64,000 nt of DNA from DASVHS01 sp038244815 (GCA_038244815.1 JBBRTB010000015.1:43594-107593); one strand, 5' to 3'; positions 24,968 through 36,279 are shown, counted from the stretch's first letter. The notes: generated by a model from the letters alone, not told the origin. Translations and numbers: made by a program.

Positions 24968-25986
24968 AAGCGATGATTCTGGCCGCCGGGTATGGCACCC
25001 GGCTGCGACCACTGACCTACTCCGTTCCCAAACCGATGGTGCCGGTCTGCAACCGCCCGCTCATCGGATACGCGGTGGAGAACTTCATCCGCCTCGGCGT
25101 GAACGAGATCATCGTCAACCTGCATCATCTGCCGGAGATCCTGGAGCGGTATCTCATGACTGCGTACGGTCGCGAATGCAAGTTCCACTTCTCGTACGAG
25201 CCCGAGATCCTCGGCACGGGGGGCGGGATCCGCAAAGTACGGTCGCTGCTCCAGTCCGAGGAGGAGTTCTTCCTCGTCAACGGCGATACGATTCAGATCC
25301 CGCCGTTCGCGAAACTGCAGGAGGCGCGGCACGCCCGGAACGCGCTGGCGGCGCTCACGCTGCGCCATCCGCCGGACGGCGACCGGTTCACGGCAGTGTG
25401 GTTCGAGAACGGAGTGATCACCGGCTTTGCCCGCAACGGAATCGGCGAGCCGCTCATGTTCTCGGGATCTCATCTCATCAGCTCGCGCATATTCAGCCTG
25501 CTTCCGGACAAAGAGTTCTCCGGGATCGTCGATGAGGTCTACATTCCTCTCATCGCGAATGGGAGCGAGGAGATCGCCGCGACCGTCGACGACGGTCCCT
25601 GGTTCGACATCGGCACGCCGCAGCGTTACATCTCCGCGGCCCGTGGGGTGCTCGACAGGACGCTGGGCGGCGAGATCCCGGTCGTGAAAGGCTCCAGGAT
25701 CGTCCGCGACTCGGTCGTGCACCAGACCGCCTCGATCATCGGCGGCGTGACGCGATCCTCGATCGGGGCGCGCAGTGTGGTGCGCGGTAAAGTGGGCGAC
25801 TCCATCATCGGAGAGGATTGCCGCATTTCCAGCAGCGCCCAGCTCGATCGCTGCATCGTCGGCGACGACGTCGAGATCTCCCGGCCGCTGCATCTCTCGA
25901 ACGCGGTGATCTGCCGCGACGACGCCGCCATCCCCCGCGATGCCGACTACAGTTTTCAGGCCGGGCTTGCCATCGCCGAGTTCTGA
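24964..25986 (+). CDS. NDP-sugar pyrophosphorylase with left-handed beta-helix tail
   Basis: Residues 1-230 form a nucleotidyltransferase fold: ILAAGYGTRLRPLTYSVPKPM binds NTP, FFLVNGDT carries the metal-binding Asp, and PWFDIGTPQRY closes the site. Residues 240-330 are hexapeptide-like beta-helix repeats (SIIGGVTRSSIGARSVV, CIVGDDVEISRPL). This layout is typical of mannose-1-phosphate guanylyltransferase and glucose-1-phosphate nucleotidyltransferase relatives that feed cell-surface polysaccharide synthesis. The exact sugar and base are not readable. It is translationally coupled to the CYTH gene. No glycosyltransferase cluster is nearby. Confidence 0.87.
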   Translation: MKAMILAAGYGTRLRPLTYSVPKPMVPVCNRPLIGYAVENFIRLGVNEIIVNLHHLPEILERYLMTAYGRECKFHFSYEPEILGTGGGIRKVRSLLQSEEEFFLVNGDTIQIPPFAKLQEARHARNALAALTLRHPPDGDRFTAVWFENGVITGFARNGIGEPLMFSGSHLISSRIFSLLPDKEFSGIVDEVYIPLIANGSEEIAATVDDGPWFDIGTPQRYISAARGVLDRTLGGEIPVVKGSRIVRDSVVHQTASIIGGVTRSSIGARSVVRGKVGDSIIGEDCRISSSAQLDRCIVGDDVEISRPLHLSNAVICRDDAAIPRDADYSFQAGLAIAEF

Positions 25987-25987
25987 C

Positions 25988-25993
25988 TATAAT
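25988..25993 (+). promoter_or_regulatory. Candidate -10 box (TATAAT) for ndk
   Basis: A perfect TATAAT ends nine bases before the ndk ATG, and TTGCCA at 25967-25972 could be a -35 at 15-base spacing. The start of transcription would fall on or next to the start codon, so the message would be leaderless. Confidence 0.6.
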
Positions 25994-26002
25994 CCGCGCG
26001 CC

Positions 26003-26419
26003 ATGTCGAACCGTACATTCACGATCATCAAGCCGGACTCGGTCCGCAAAGCGAATACCGGGAAGATCATCGCCCGGCTGGAGTCCCAGGGTTTCCGGAT
26101 CCTCGGCCTCAAGAAGGCCACTCTCTCCCGCAAACAGGCCGAAGGGTTCTACGCCGTGCACCGCGGGCGCCCGTTCTTCGGCAGCCTCGTCGAATACATG
26201 ACGTCCGGACCCGTGTTCGCTGCCGCGCTCGAGCGCGACAACGCCGTCGCTCATCTGCGGAAGGTCATGGGCGCCACCGATCCCGCCAAAGCGGATCAGG
26301 GGACGATCCGCAAGGATTTCGGCGAGTCCATCGAGCAAAACGCCATCCACGGCTCCGACTCCGACGAAAACGCCGACATCGAGATCGGATTCTTCTTCGC
26401 AGCCTCGGAATTGCTCTAG
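26003..26419 (+). CDS. ndk: Nucleoside diphosphate kinase
   Basis: Ndk balances NTP pools by moving the gamma phosphate through a histidine. The 138-residue protein opens with RTFTIIKPDSVRKANTGKI, keeps the nucleotide-binding RGRPFFGSLVEYMTSGP and MGATDPAKADQGTIRKDF, and has the phospho-histidine in ENAIHGSDS. The length is that of bacterial enzymes. ATG 26003 lies nine bases behind a perfect TATAAT and has no ribosome binding site, so leaderless translation is likely. It converges on rlpA with 13 bases between stops. Confidence 0.97.
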   Translation: MSNRTFTIIKPDSVRKANTGKIIARLESQGFRILGLKKATLSRKQAEGFYAVHRGRPFFGSLVEYMTSGPVFAAALERDNAVAHLRKVMGATDPAKADQGTIRKDFGESIEQNAIHGSDSDENADIEIGFFFAASELL

Positions 26420-26432
26420 ACGCCGGGCCGGA

Positions 26433-27362
26433 TCACTCCGCGACGATGATCGCGCTCATGCCCCTGGCTTCGAGCGCGCTTCGCGTCTTCACGGCCAGCT
26501 CTCTGGTCGCGAACGGTCCGATGCGCACGCGATAGAGGTCCTCGTGGTCGACGAAGCTCGCCTGGCCGATGCGGGTGAGCTGCATCTGCAGATCCTTGGC
26601 GTTCGCTTCGACCGAGAACGCGCCGACCTGCACCACGAACCGCGGCGCACGCGGCGCAACGACCACTCTGCGCGGCGTCTTTGGCGGCGGGGCGGCCACC
26701 GGCGCGGCGACGGGTGGGGTGGGTGGGCTGGTGGCGGAGGTGGCATCGCTCACGGGAACGTTCTCGACGGTCTTGCCGTCCGCCGAGACCTGACGGCGCG
26801 TCTCGACGCCGCCCTTCTGCTCCTGCACCTCGACGTGAAAATCGGAGTCCGCCGCGGCGGTCGTCTGCGAAGGCAGCGGGAAGGCGACCCTGGGCGGCTC
26901 GCCCGAGGCGATGGCGACCCTCTCTTTCGGCGCTTCGATCCTGACCTGGTATGGCGCGGGCGGCTCGCGCTCCCCGCGGCCGATCTTCACCAGCTTGATG
27001 TCCACCTCACCGCTGCCGGGCTCGATGAGACCGATCTGCTGCGCCGCGGCGTACGACAGATCGATCACGCGCTGGCCGATATACGGGCCGCGGTCATTGA
27101 TGCGCACGCGCACGGTCTGGTTCGTCTTCGGGTTGGTGACGTCGACGACCGTGCCGAACGGGAGCGTGCGGTGCGCGGCCGTGAACTGCAGTGGATCGAA
27201 GATCTCGCCGTTGGCGGTGGTTCGCCCCGCAAACTCCTCGCCGTACCAGCTGGCGATCCCGTGCGAGACCTCGGGGATGGGCGCGGTCTTCGGCCCGGTC
27301 GTGGCGCAGGCGTAGCCGAGAATCACGATCATGGACAGGGCCGCCGCCGTGCGCAATCTCAT
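26433..27362 (-). CDS. rlpA: RlpA-like septal lipoprotein (DPBB and SPOR domains)
   Basis: The 309-residue protein has a lipoprotein signal whose lipobox LGYAC is followed by ATTG. The double-psi beta-barrel follows (HGIASWYGEEFAGRTTANGE, FDPLQFTAAHRTLPFGTVV, RINDRGPYIGQRVIDLSYAA) with the catalytic Asp in INDRGP. A Pro-rich linker then leads to a C-terminal SPOR domain (FVVQVGAFSVEANAKDL). RlpA-type proteins cleave or bind denuded glycan strands at the division septum through SPOR. The ATG overlaps the purB stop (ATGA). The linker, about 110 residues, contains a Pro/Ala tract (PPTPPVAAPVAAPPPK). Confidence 0.92.
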   Translation of the reverse strand: MRLRTAAALSMIVILGYACATTGPKTAPIPEVSHGIASWYGEEFAGRTTANGEIFDPLQFTAAHRTLPFGTVVDVTNPKTNQTVRVRINDRGPYIGQRVIDLSYAAAQQIGLIEPGSGEVDIKLVKIGRGEREPPAPYQVRIEAPKERVAIASGEPPRVAFPLPSQTTAAADSDFHVEVQEQKGGVETRRQVSADGKTVENVPVSDATSATSPPTPPVAAPVAAPPPKTPRRVVVAPRAPRFVVQVGAFSVEANAKDLQMQLTRIGQASFVDHEDLYRVRIGPFATRELAVKTRSALEARGMSAIIVAE

Positions 27363-28792
27363 ACGCGCAACTCCCCAGCCTGCTCGCGAATCTCCGATCG
27401 ATGGGCATCGAGAATCGGGTCGATGTCTTCGATCACGAACCGCTCGGTCTGCTGGCTCGACAGTCCCACGTAATCGGCTGGCCGTGCCAGCACGGCGATC
27501 GTCTCCCCATCGATTCCGAACAGCGAGTCGGCGGCGATGCGGGCGAAGAGATCGTTCTGGCCGCCCGACTTGAGCGCGTCGGCGGCGGCCTGCGAGTGAA
27601 CGCGCACGCGCTCGTGAAGCACCTGCCGGTCTCCTCCGCGGCGCACGCCCTCCATCATCAGGTTCTCGGTCATCATGAACGGCAGCTCGCGCCGGACGTT
27701 CGCGGCGATCACCTCTTCGTGGACGACGAAGCCCGCGGCGATGTTGTCGTAGATCAGGGCCAGCGCGTCCGCCGCCAGGAAGGCCTCGGGGATGGCGATG
27801 CGGCGGTTCGCCGAGTCGTCGAGCGTGCGCTCGAACCACTGCGTCGCCGCGGTGAGGGCGGGGTTGAGCGAGTTCACGATGAGGTGACGGGCCAGCGCGT
27901 CCATCCGTTCGGCGCGCATCGGATTTCTCTTGTACGCCATGGCCGAGGAGCCGACCTGCTCCTCCTCGAACGGCTCCTCGATCTCGCGCAGATGCTGCAG
28001 CAGGCGCATGTCGTAACCGAACTTCGACGCTGACTGTGCGAAGCCGGCCAGCGCCCCGACGACCTGGGCGTCGACCTTGCGCGAATAGGTCTGCCCCGAG
28101 ACCGGATAGCTCTTTCGGATTCCCAGCTTCGCCGCCACGAGCTGCTCGAGCAGATTGACCTTGACTTCGTCCCCTTCGAACAGACTGAGGAACGAAGCCT
28201 GCGTGCCCGTGGCCCCCTTGACGCCGAGGAGCGCCAGTTGCGACAGCCGGTATTCGATCTCGCGGTAGTCGAGCAGCAGGTCGTGAAGCCAAAGCGTGGC
28301 GCGCTTGCCGACGGTGGTGAGCTGCGCGGGCTGGAAGTGCGTGAACGCCAGGGCGGGCGTGCTCCGCCACTTCCAGGCGAAGTCGCGCAGCTTCTTCATG
28401 AGATTCACGAGGCGGCGCTGCAGAATGTGCAGCCCCTCGTGCATCTGCAGGATGTCGGTGTTGTCGGTGACGTACGCGGAGGTGGCGCCGAGGTGGATGA
28501 TGCCCTTCGCGCCCGGGGCCTGCAGTCCGTACGCGTAGATGTGCGACATCACGTCGTGGCGGATCTCGCGCTCGCGGCGCTCGGCGTCCTCGTAGTTGAT
28601 CGACTCCGCGCTGTCCTTGAGCTCCGCGATCTGCTCGTCGGTGATGGGGAGGCCGAGCTCCTGCTCCGCCTCGGCCAGAGCGATCCAGAGGCGGCGCCAG
28701 CTCCGGAACTTGTAGTCGGCCGAGAAGAGGTACGACATCTCGGCCGAGGCGTACCGTTCGGTGAGCGGATTCGATGCGGAGTCGCGCTTCAC
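27359..28792 (-). CDS. purB: Adenylosuccinate lyase
   Basis: The 477-residue enzyme removes fumarate in two steps of purine synthesis. It has IHLGATSAYVTDN, the substrate-binding LAFTHFQPAQLTTVGKRA, and the flexible signature loop VGSSAMAYKRNPMRAERM. The length matches the long, eukaryote-like PurB group rather than the 430-residue Bacillus type, and the opening PLTERYASAEMSYLFS supports that. The start is GTG at 28792, six bases behind a TATAAT and without a ribosome binding site. It is divergent from the FtsB-like gene through a shared symmetric promoter. The fumarate released could feed the fumarase/aspartase cluster at 36-39 kb. Confidence 0.95.
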   Translation of the reverse strand: MKRDSASNPLTERYASAEMSYLFSADYKFRSWRRLWIALAEAEQELGLPITDEQIAELKDSAESINYEDAERREREIRHDVMSHIYAYGLQAPGAKGIIHLGATSAYVTDNTDILQMHEGLHILQRRLVNLMKKLRDFAWKWRSTPALAFTHFQPAQLTTVGKRATLWLHDLLLDYREIEYRLSQLALLGVKGATGTQASFLSLFEGDEVKVNLLEQLVAAKLGIRKSYPVSGQTYSRKVDAQVVGALAGFAQSASKFGYDMRLLQHLREIEEPFEEEQVGSSAMAYKRNPMRAERMDALARHLIVNSLNPALTAATQWFERTLDDSANRRIAIPEAFLAADALALIYDNIAAGFVVHEEVIAANVRRELPFMMTENLMMEGVRRGGDRQVLHERVRVHSQAAADALKSGGQNDLFARIAADSLFGIDGETIAVLARPADYVGLSSQQTERFVIEDIDPILDAHRSEIREQAGELRV

Positions 28793-28798
28793 TACCGG

Positions 28799-28806
28799 AT
28801 TATACT
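28799..28806. promoter_or_regulatory. Overlapping divergent -10 boxes for purB and the FtsB-like gene
   Basis: Bases 28799-28804 read TATAAT on the minus strand, six bases from the purB GTG. Bases 28801-28806 read TATACT on the plus strand, nine bases from ATG 28816. Both transcripts would be leaderless and share a four-base core. Confidence 0.6.
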
Positions 28807-28815
28807 AAGGGACAG

Positions 28816-29154
28816 ATGTCCGCTCCGGTCTCGACGCATGATTCGCGGCGTGCCACCCAGGTGACACTGCGGGCGGTCATCCTGCTCTCCGGCGTCCTCA
28901 CGCTCGTTTTCCTCGTGTCCTTCTTCTTCAGCGACCGCGGCATCGCCGAGCTGCAGCACGCCCGGCACCGCGTCTCCGATCTGCAGAGCGACATCTCCAG
29001 GCTGCAGGCCGAGAACGCCCGCCTCCGCGGCGAGATCGACAGCGCCAGGCACTCCACGTTCGCCGTCGAGAAGATCGCCCGCGAAGACCTCGGCCTCTCC
29101 AGGAAAGGCGAGGTCGTCTACATGCTGCCGTCGACCGCTACTGCCGCGCGATAG
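28816..29154 (+). CDS. FtsB/DivIC-like septum formation initiator
   Basis: The 112-residue protein has a short cytoplasmic N-terminus, one transmembrane helix (VILLSGVLTLVFLVSFFF) and a coiled coil (ISRLQAENARLRGEIDSAR). It ends with the FtsB/DivIC-type box VEKIAREDLGLSRKGEVVYML. Such proteins join FtsL and FtsQ in the divisome and help activate septal peptidoglycan synthesis. Placement next to purB and rlpA (both minus) puts two division-related genes within 2.5 kb. ATG 28816 is nine bases behind TATACT. The 3' end overlaps the convergent M28 peptidase gene by 17 bases. FtsB and DivIC cannot be separated by sequence alone. Confidence 0.87.
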   Translation: MSAPVSTHDSRRATQVTLRAVILLSGVLTLVFLVSFFFSDRGIAELQHARHRVSDLQSDISRLQAENARLRGEIDSARHSTFAVEKIAREDLGLSRKGEVVYMLPSTATAAR

Positions 29155-31369
29155 CCGCGGCCTTGTCGATCTGCGCCGCGTAGTCCTCCAGCACCTTCGC
29201 TTCGATCTCGATCTGCTGATTGGCCTCGGCCCAGTTCTTCTGCTCGATCGCCTCGCGCACGCCGGGAAGCGTCTTCACGCCGTAGCCGGTGTAGAAGCCG
29301 GGCGCGTAGATCTGATGGCGGAACCAGGGGCGGCGTGGCAGGCCTTCGCTTCTCGTCAACGACTGCTCGGCATGCATCATCGCCTCATCGAGGGCCGGTG
29401 ATGCCGTGGACGGTGCGACCTTCGCGTAGTCGCTGGCCGCCTTTTTCAGACGGGCTACGGCGTTCTGCAGCGGCGCGAAGTTGAGGTACGGCGCGGGCGG
29501 CAGCGCTTTCGGTGCGATGAACGTCTCCGTCGGGTCCGCAGCGAGCTCCAGGGTGTTGTCGGCGGCGAGACGGTTGCGCTCCTCGATGTCCTTCCGCGTC
29601 GTGTCCGCGAGCTTCGTCACCTCGTCGGTATAGCGCCCGATCGTGTCGGCCAGCGTCGAATACTCGAACGGAAGCACGTCGGCGTTGGCCAGCCGGAGCA
29701 TGAGCCGCCCGGTCGTCTTCGCCTGCACGATGCCGTACGCGAATCCAGGATCGGTGAAACGCGTGTAGTGATCGAACGAATCGTAGATCGAGTGATAGGA
29801 GCCGCCGCCGTCCTCGCCGCCGTAACCGATGTTGAGCGCGGCGATGCCGAGGTGCTGGAGGAACGGGGTGTAGTCGGATCCGGAGCCGAGGGCGGCGAGA
29901 CGGATGAGCTCGCGATCGCGGATCTCCTTGCGCTCCTCCGGTTCCTTCGTGTTGGCGAGATCGCGCGCCCGCAGCCGCTCCAGCACGGACACCTTGCGCT
30001 CCGCGTCCGGAACGTCTCGCGCCACCTGCGTGACCAGGCGCTCCAGCGTGTGCGAGCCGGCGGCGTCGAGGAAGCCGCGGCCGTTCGTATCGGAGTTGAT
30101 GTAGGCGACGGCGTGCTGCTGCAGCTCCGCAGCATGCTGCTCAACCCACTCGGTCGAGCCGATGAGACCCTGCTCCTCGCCGTCCCAGACCGCATAGATC
30201 ATGGTCCGTTTCGGACGCGATCCCGCTTTGGCGAGCTGGCCGATGGCTCGTGCCTCCTCCAGCTCGGCGACGAGGCCGCTGACCGGATCGTTCGCGCCGT
30301 TGACCCAGGCGTCGCAGTGGTTGCCGCGAATGACCCATTCGTCCGGCCGCTCGCTTCCCTGCAGCCGCGCGATGACGTCATAGGCGGGAACGAGGTCCCA
30401 GTTGAACTGCAGGTTCATGTGCACGCGCGTCGGACCCGGTCCGAGGTGATAGGTGATCGGGAGCGCACCGCGCCAGTCGGGAGGAGCGACCGGGCCGCCG
30501 AGCGCACGCAACAGCGGCAGGGCATCGCCGTACGAGACAGGGAGCACCGGGATCTTCGTGAGCACGCCGCTCTCTTCTTTCGTCAGACGTTTCGCGTCTT
30601 TCGTGGCACCGATACCGGGCGTGAGCGGATCGCCGGTATGCAGAGGCATGTCCATCACCGAGCCGCGCTGCGCGCCGTCCTCGCTGCGATACGCGCCCTT
30701 CGGATAGACATCGCCCTGGTAGTAGCCGTCGTCGCGCGGATCGGAGTAGATGATGCAGCCGATGGCGCCGTGCTCGGCGGCCACCTTCGGCTTGATGCCG
30801 CGCCACGATCCGCCGTAGCGGGCGATGACGATCTTCCCTTTCACGTCGACGCCGTTGCGCTCGAGCTCCTCATAGTCCTTCGGCACTCCGTAGTTGACGT
30901 AGACGAGATCGCCCGTGACCTCGCCGTCGATCGAATAGGCGTTGTAGACGGGAAGCTGCTCGTTGCTCTGGCCGGACGTCGAATCGGCCGCCAGCGGCGG
31001 CTCGAACAGTTTCAGCGTGTAGCGCTCGGGCGCCACCATCTCCACGACGCGCATCTTCGGCGTGGGGAAGAGGACGCGGAACTCTTCGATATTCGTGTCG
31101 TAGCCCCAGGAGCGGAACATCGACGCCACGAATTCCATGTTGTCGTGGTCGTACGCCGAGCCGAGATGGTGAGGGCGGGCAGAGAGACGGCGCATCCAGT
31201 CGCGCAGGTTCTCGCGGTCGAGCTGAGAGTCGAATTGCGCCTCCAGCGCGTGCTCCTTCACCGCGTCCGCCGCGGTGAAACCGTAGATCGGTTTGTCCGT
31301 CGTCGTCGATTGCTGGGCGAGAACGGTCGAAGCGGTGAGAAGTGCGATGGCCAGTGCGCGTCTCTGCAT
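29138..31369 (-). CDS. Secreted M28 metallopeptidase, glutamate carboxypeptidase II-like
   Basis: The 743-residue protein has a signal peptide (MQRRALAIALLTASTVLA). A protease-associated domain follows (VKGKIVIARYGG, GAIGCIIYSDP), then the M28 catalytic domain and a helical TFR-dimer domain, the same order as human PSMA. Zinc ligands are visible in GNHCDAWVNGANDP, WDGEEQGL with catalytic Glu, YINSDTNG and YHSIYDSFDHY. It probably trims acidic or other peptides outside the cell. ATG 31369 lies eight bases behind TACAAT. A TTG nine bases earlier overlaps that box and is less likely. It is divergent from asnB. Confidence 0.92.
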   Translation of the reverse strand: MQRRALAIALLTASTVLAQQSTTTDKPIYGFTAADAVKEHALEAQFDSQLDRENLRDWMRRLSARPHHLGSAYDHDNMEFVASMFRSWGYDTNIEEFRVLFPTPKMRVVEMVAPERYTLKLFEPPLAADSTSGQSNEQLPVYNAYSIDGEVTGDLVYVNYGVPKDYEELERNGVDVKGKIVIARYGGSWRGIKPKVAAEHGAIGCIIYSDPRDDGYYQGDVYPKGAYRSEDGAQRGSVMDMPLHTGDPLTPGIGATKDAKRLTKEESGVLTKIPVLPVSYGDALPLLRALGGPVAPPDWRGALPITYHLGPGPTRVHMNLQFNWDLVPAYDVIARLQGSERPDEWVIRGNHCDAWVNGANDPVSGLVAELEEARAIGQLAKAGSRPKRTMIYAVWDGEEQGLIGSTEWVEQHAAELQQHAVAYINSDTNGRGFLDAAGSHTLERLVTQVARDVPDAERKVSVLERLRARDLANTKEPEERKEIRDRELIRLAALGSGSDYTPFLQHLGIAALNIGYGGEDGGGSYHSIYDSFDHYTRFTDPGFAYGIVQAKTTGRLMLRLANADVLPFEYSTLADTIGRYTDEVTKLADTTRKDIEERNRLAADNTLELAADPTETFIAPKALPPAPYLNFAPLQNAVARLKKAASDYAKVAPSTASPALDEAMMHAEQSLTRSEGLPRRPWFRHQIYAPGFYTGYGVKTLPGVREAIEQKNWAEANQQIEIEAKVLEDYAAQIDKAAAIARQ

Positions 31370-31377
31370 GGCGCGCA

Positions 31378-31383
31378 ATTGTA
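31378..31383 (-). promoter_or_regulatory. Candidate -10 box (TACAAT) for the M28 peptidase gene
   Basis: TACAAT ends eight bases before the ATG at 31369. No ribosome binding site fits between them. Confidence 0.5.
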
Positions 31384-31409
31384 GCGGGTCACCGGCCCTG
31401 CAACGACCC

Positions 31410-31415
31410 TATACT
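31410..31415 (+). promoter_or_regulatory. Candidate -10 box (TATACT) for asnB
   Basis: TATACT ends seven bases before the asnB ATG. The sequence between has no ribosome binding site, so the message is probably leaderless. Confidence 0.5.
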
Positions 31416-31422
31416 CCTGCCG

Positions 31423-33240
31423 ATGTGCGGCATCAACGCGATCTTTGCGTACGCGCCGGCGGCACCGCCCGTCGATCCGCGCGAGTTACTCGCCTGCCGC
31501 GAAGCCATGCACAGCCGCGGTCCCGACGCCGGCGACTCATGGATCTCCGGCGATCAGCGCGCCGGTTTCGGCCATCGACGGCTGGCCATCATCGATCTCT
31601 CCCCCGGCGGCGCGCAGCCGATGACGCGTGCGGAGAACGTCATCATCTTCAACGGCGAGATCTACAACTACGAGGAGCTGCGCGCCGATCTGGAGCGGCG
31701 CGGCGTGCAGTTCACGTCGCATTCCGACACCGAAGTGCTGCTGCGGATGTACGAGAACGAGCGCGAAGCCATGCTTTCGAAGCTGCGCGGCATGTTCGCG
31801 CTGGCCATCTGGGACGGCGCGCGCCGGCGGATGTTCCTGGCCCGAGACCCGTACGGCATCAAGCCGCTGTATTACGCCGATGACGGCCAGACGTGCCGCG
31901 TGGCCTCGCAGGTCAAGGCATTGATCGCCGGTGGCCGCGTCGCAAAGCAGTTCGATCCTGCCGGTGCGGCGGGGTTCTTCCTGCGCGGCACGGTGCCGGA
32001 GCCGTTCACGATGTACCGCTCCGTCCGGGCCCTCCCGGCCGGCTCGTACACCTGGATTGACGATCGCGGCACTGCCGAGCCGATTCGATACTTCTCCATC
32101 GCCTCGACGCTGCGCGATGCCGTGGAGCGCGACGAGCACTTCACCGCGGAGCAGCGCCTCGAGTTCGTGCACGACGCGGTACTCGAGTCGGTGCGCTACC
32201 ACTTGGTGTCCGACGTTCCCGTCGGCGCGTTCCTCTCCGCTGGAATCGACTCCAGCGCGGTCGTGGCATTCGCGCGCGAGAGCGGCGCGAACGATCTCCA
32301 GACCATGACCCTCCGCTTCGAGGAATATCGCGGCCGCGACAACGACGAGGCTCCGCTCGCGGACATCGTGGCCCGGCGTTATGGCGTCCCGCACACGATT
32401 CAGGAGCTGTCGCGCGATGAGTTTCTCGCCGCCGTGCCGCGCGCGTTCGAGGCCATGGATCAACCGAGCGTCGACGGTTTGAACAGCTACTTCATCAGCA
32501 AGGCGGCGCACGACATGGGGCTGAAAGTGGCGCTGTCAGGTGCCGGCGGCGACGAGCTGTTCGGCGGCTATACATCGTTTCGCGACATCCCGCGATGGAT
32601 GCCGGTGACTTCGGTGCTCAGCCGCGTGCCGAAGCTCGGCGACCTCGTGCACGCGATCAACGGAGCCCTGGCCCTGCGCAGCCGTCACATCAGTCCGAAG
32701 ATGGGCGAGATCGTCCGCTACGGCGCGTCGTACGCGGGCGCGTACTTCGTCAAGCGCGGCCGCTTCCTCACCACCGAGCTCTCCGCGATCCTCGGCCCTG
32801 AGATCGCGCGCGAAGGCCTCGAGCGCCTGAACATGCTGGCGCTCATCGAGCAGACGGTCACGCCCGACCCCGGCAACCCCTTTGCCCGGATCGCCGCACT
32901 CGAGTCGTCGCTCTACCTGCGCAACCAGATCCTCCGCGACATGGACTGGGCCAGCATGGCCCACTCGCTCGAAGTGCGGGTGCCGCTCGTCGACGCACAC
33001 CTCCTGCGCCGCATCGCACCGGCCCTGGTCACACGCCGCGAGCGCGGAAAGAAAATCCTCGCGGATGCGCCGGCGAAGCCGCTGCCGGCCGCGGTTCGCG
33101 ACCGCAGAAAGACAGGCTTCACGCTCCCGCTCAAGGAATGGCTGAGGCAGGAGAGCGGCGGCAAAGTCGAGTTCGGAAAGCGGACCTGGGCGCGAAAGGT
33201 CTACGAGACGCTGTTCTCCCCCGCCAACGGGTACTACTGA
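31423..33240 (+). CDS. asnB: Asparagine synthetase (glutamine-hydrolysing)
   Basis: The 605-residue protein begins MCGINAIF, with Cys2 as the glutaminase nucleophile after Met removal. It has the Ntn-hydrolase motifs HRRLAIIDLSPGGAQP and IIFNGEIYNYEEL, and then the synthetase P-loop-like VGAFLSAGIDSSAVVAFA and LSGAGGDELFGGY. Length and motif order suit the bacterial AsnB group that includes both housekeeping enzymes and amidotransferases in polysaccharide or secondary pathways. No such pathway is adjacent, so asparagine synthesis is the simplest reading. The start codon must be ATG 31423 because Cys has to be residue 2. It ends at a hairpin shared with clpB. Confidence 0.94.
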   Translation: MCGINAIFAYAPAAPPVDPRELLACREAMHSRGPDAGDSWISGDQRAGFGHRRLAIIDLSPGGAQPMTRAENVIIFNGEIYNYEELRADLERRGVQFTSHSDTEVLLRMYENEREAMLSKLRGMFALAIWDGARRRMFLARDPYGIKPLYYADDGQTCRVASQVKALIAGGRVAKQFDPAGAAGFFLRGTVPEPFTMYRSVRALPAGSYTWIDDRGTAEPIRYFSIASTLRDAVERDEHFTAEQRLEFVHDAVLESVRYHLVSDVPVGAFLSAGIDSSAVVAFARESGANDLQTMTLRFEEYRGRDNDEAPLADIVARRYGVPHTIQELSRDEFLAAVPRAFEAMDQPSVDGLNSYFISKAAHDMGLKVALSGAGGDELFGGYTSFRDIPRWMPVTSVLSRVPKLGDLVHAINGALALRSRHISPKMGEIVRYGASYAGAYFVKRGRFLTTELSAILGPEIAREGLERLNMLALIEQTVTPDPGNPFARIAALESSLYLRNQILRDMDWASMAHSLEVRVPLVDAHLLRRIAPALVTRRERGKKILADAPAKPLPAAVRDRRKTGFTLPLKEWLRQESGGKVEFGKRTWARKVYETLFSPANGYY

Positions 33241-33259
33241 CTTGAGGCCTCAAACCTCG

Positions 33260-33292
33260 GGCCTCGGGCCTCGGTTTCCCCCGCCCGAGGCC
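33260..33292. terminator. Bidirectional terminator built from GGCCTCG units (asnB / clpB)
   Basis: GGCCTCGGGC pairs with GCCCGAGGCC across a 13-base loop between the convergent stops of asnB and clpB, with TTT after it on the plus strand. The left arm is made of the same heptamer found in arrays elsewhere. Confidence 0.65.
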
Positions 33293-33297
33293 TTTGC

Positions 33298-35922
<2,625 letters not shown>

Positions 35923-35937
35923 TTGGTTACCTCACAT

Positions 35938-35954
35938 TGAGTCTGATAGACTCA
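35938..35954. promoter_or_regulatory. Perfect palindrome upstream of clpB (possible operator)
   Basis: TGAGTCT-GAT-AGACTCA has perfect seven-base arms and ends 16 bases before the clpB ATG, where a promoter -10 or an operator would lie. It does not match CIRCE. The role is inferred from position only. Confidence 0.45.
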
Positions 35955-36014
35955 TATCCGCGTAACAGGCAGGAATTGCCGTTCATTCCGCTTGCAATTC
36001 GCGTTCACGATGGG

Positions 36015-36105
36015 GTCATTCCGAGCCGCGAAGACGGCGAGGAATCCGGGTGGTGGAGTCCTCCCGCCCGGATTCCTCGCGCTCTGCGGCGCTCGGAATG
36101 ACTCG
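36015..36105. repeat. Dispersed palindromic element, complete copy (clpB / fumarase gap)
   Basis: It starts at GTCATTCCGAGCC and ends at GCTCGGAATGACTCG. The inner arms GAGGAATCCGGG and CCCGGATTCCTC are also present. It is nearly identical to the 56692 copy. Confidence 0.9.
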
Positions 36106-36279
36106 TGCCGGACGATCACTTCGTTGCGCCGCCTTCGCGTCGCGCGCTGTCGACGAACTTCGGTCACGCCGGCACGAGCGTGGCCATCACGGCGCCGCCG
36201 CCGAAGCGGCGCGCCGCCGGCAGATAGCGGAGCGGTGACGGCTGTCACCGGCGGGAAGCACCCCACCGACGGTAAACGT

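Noticed and set aside
23171..25012. 613-codon open frame antisense to pgk and the CYTH gene
   Set aside because: Its protein is Arg/His/Asp-rich with no domain, and it mirrors two well-supported genes; high-GC coding DNA commonly leaves such open antisense frames.
26433..28370. 645-codon frame that would fuse a long N-terminal region to RlpA
   Set aside because: The first 336 codons are antiparallel-frame noise over purB; the lipoprotein signal at 27362 marks the real start.
29768..31384. 538-codon open frame antisense to the M28 peptidase
   Set aside because: No homology or signal; the peptidase on the other strand has all zinc ligands.
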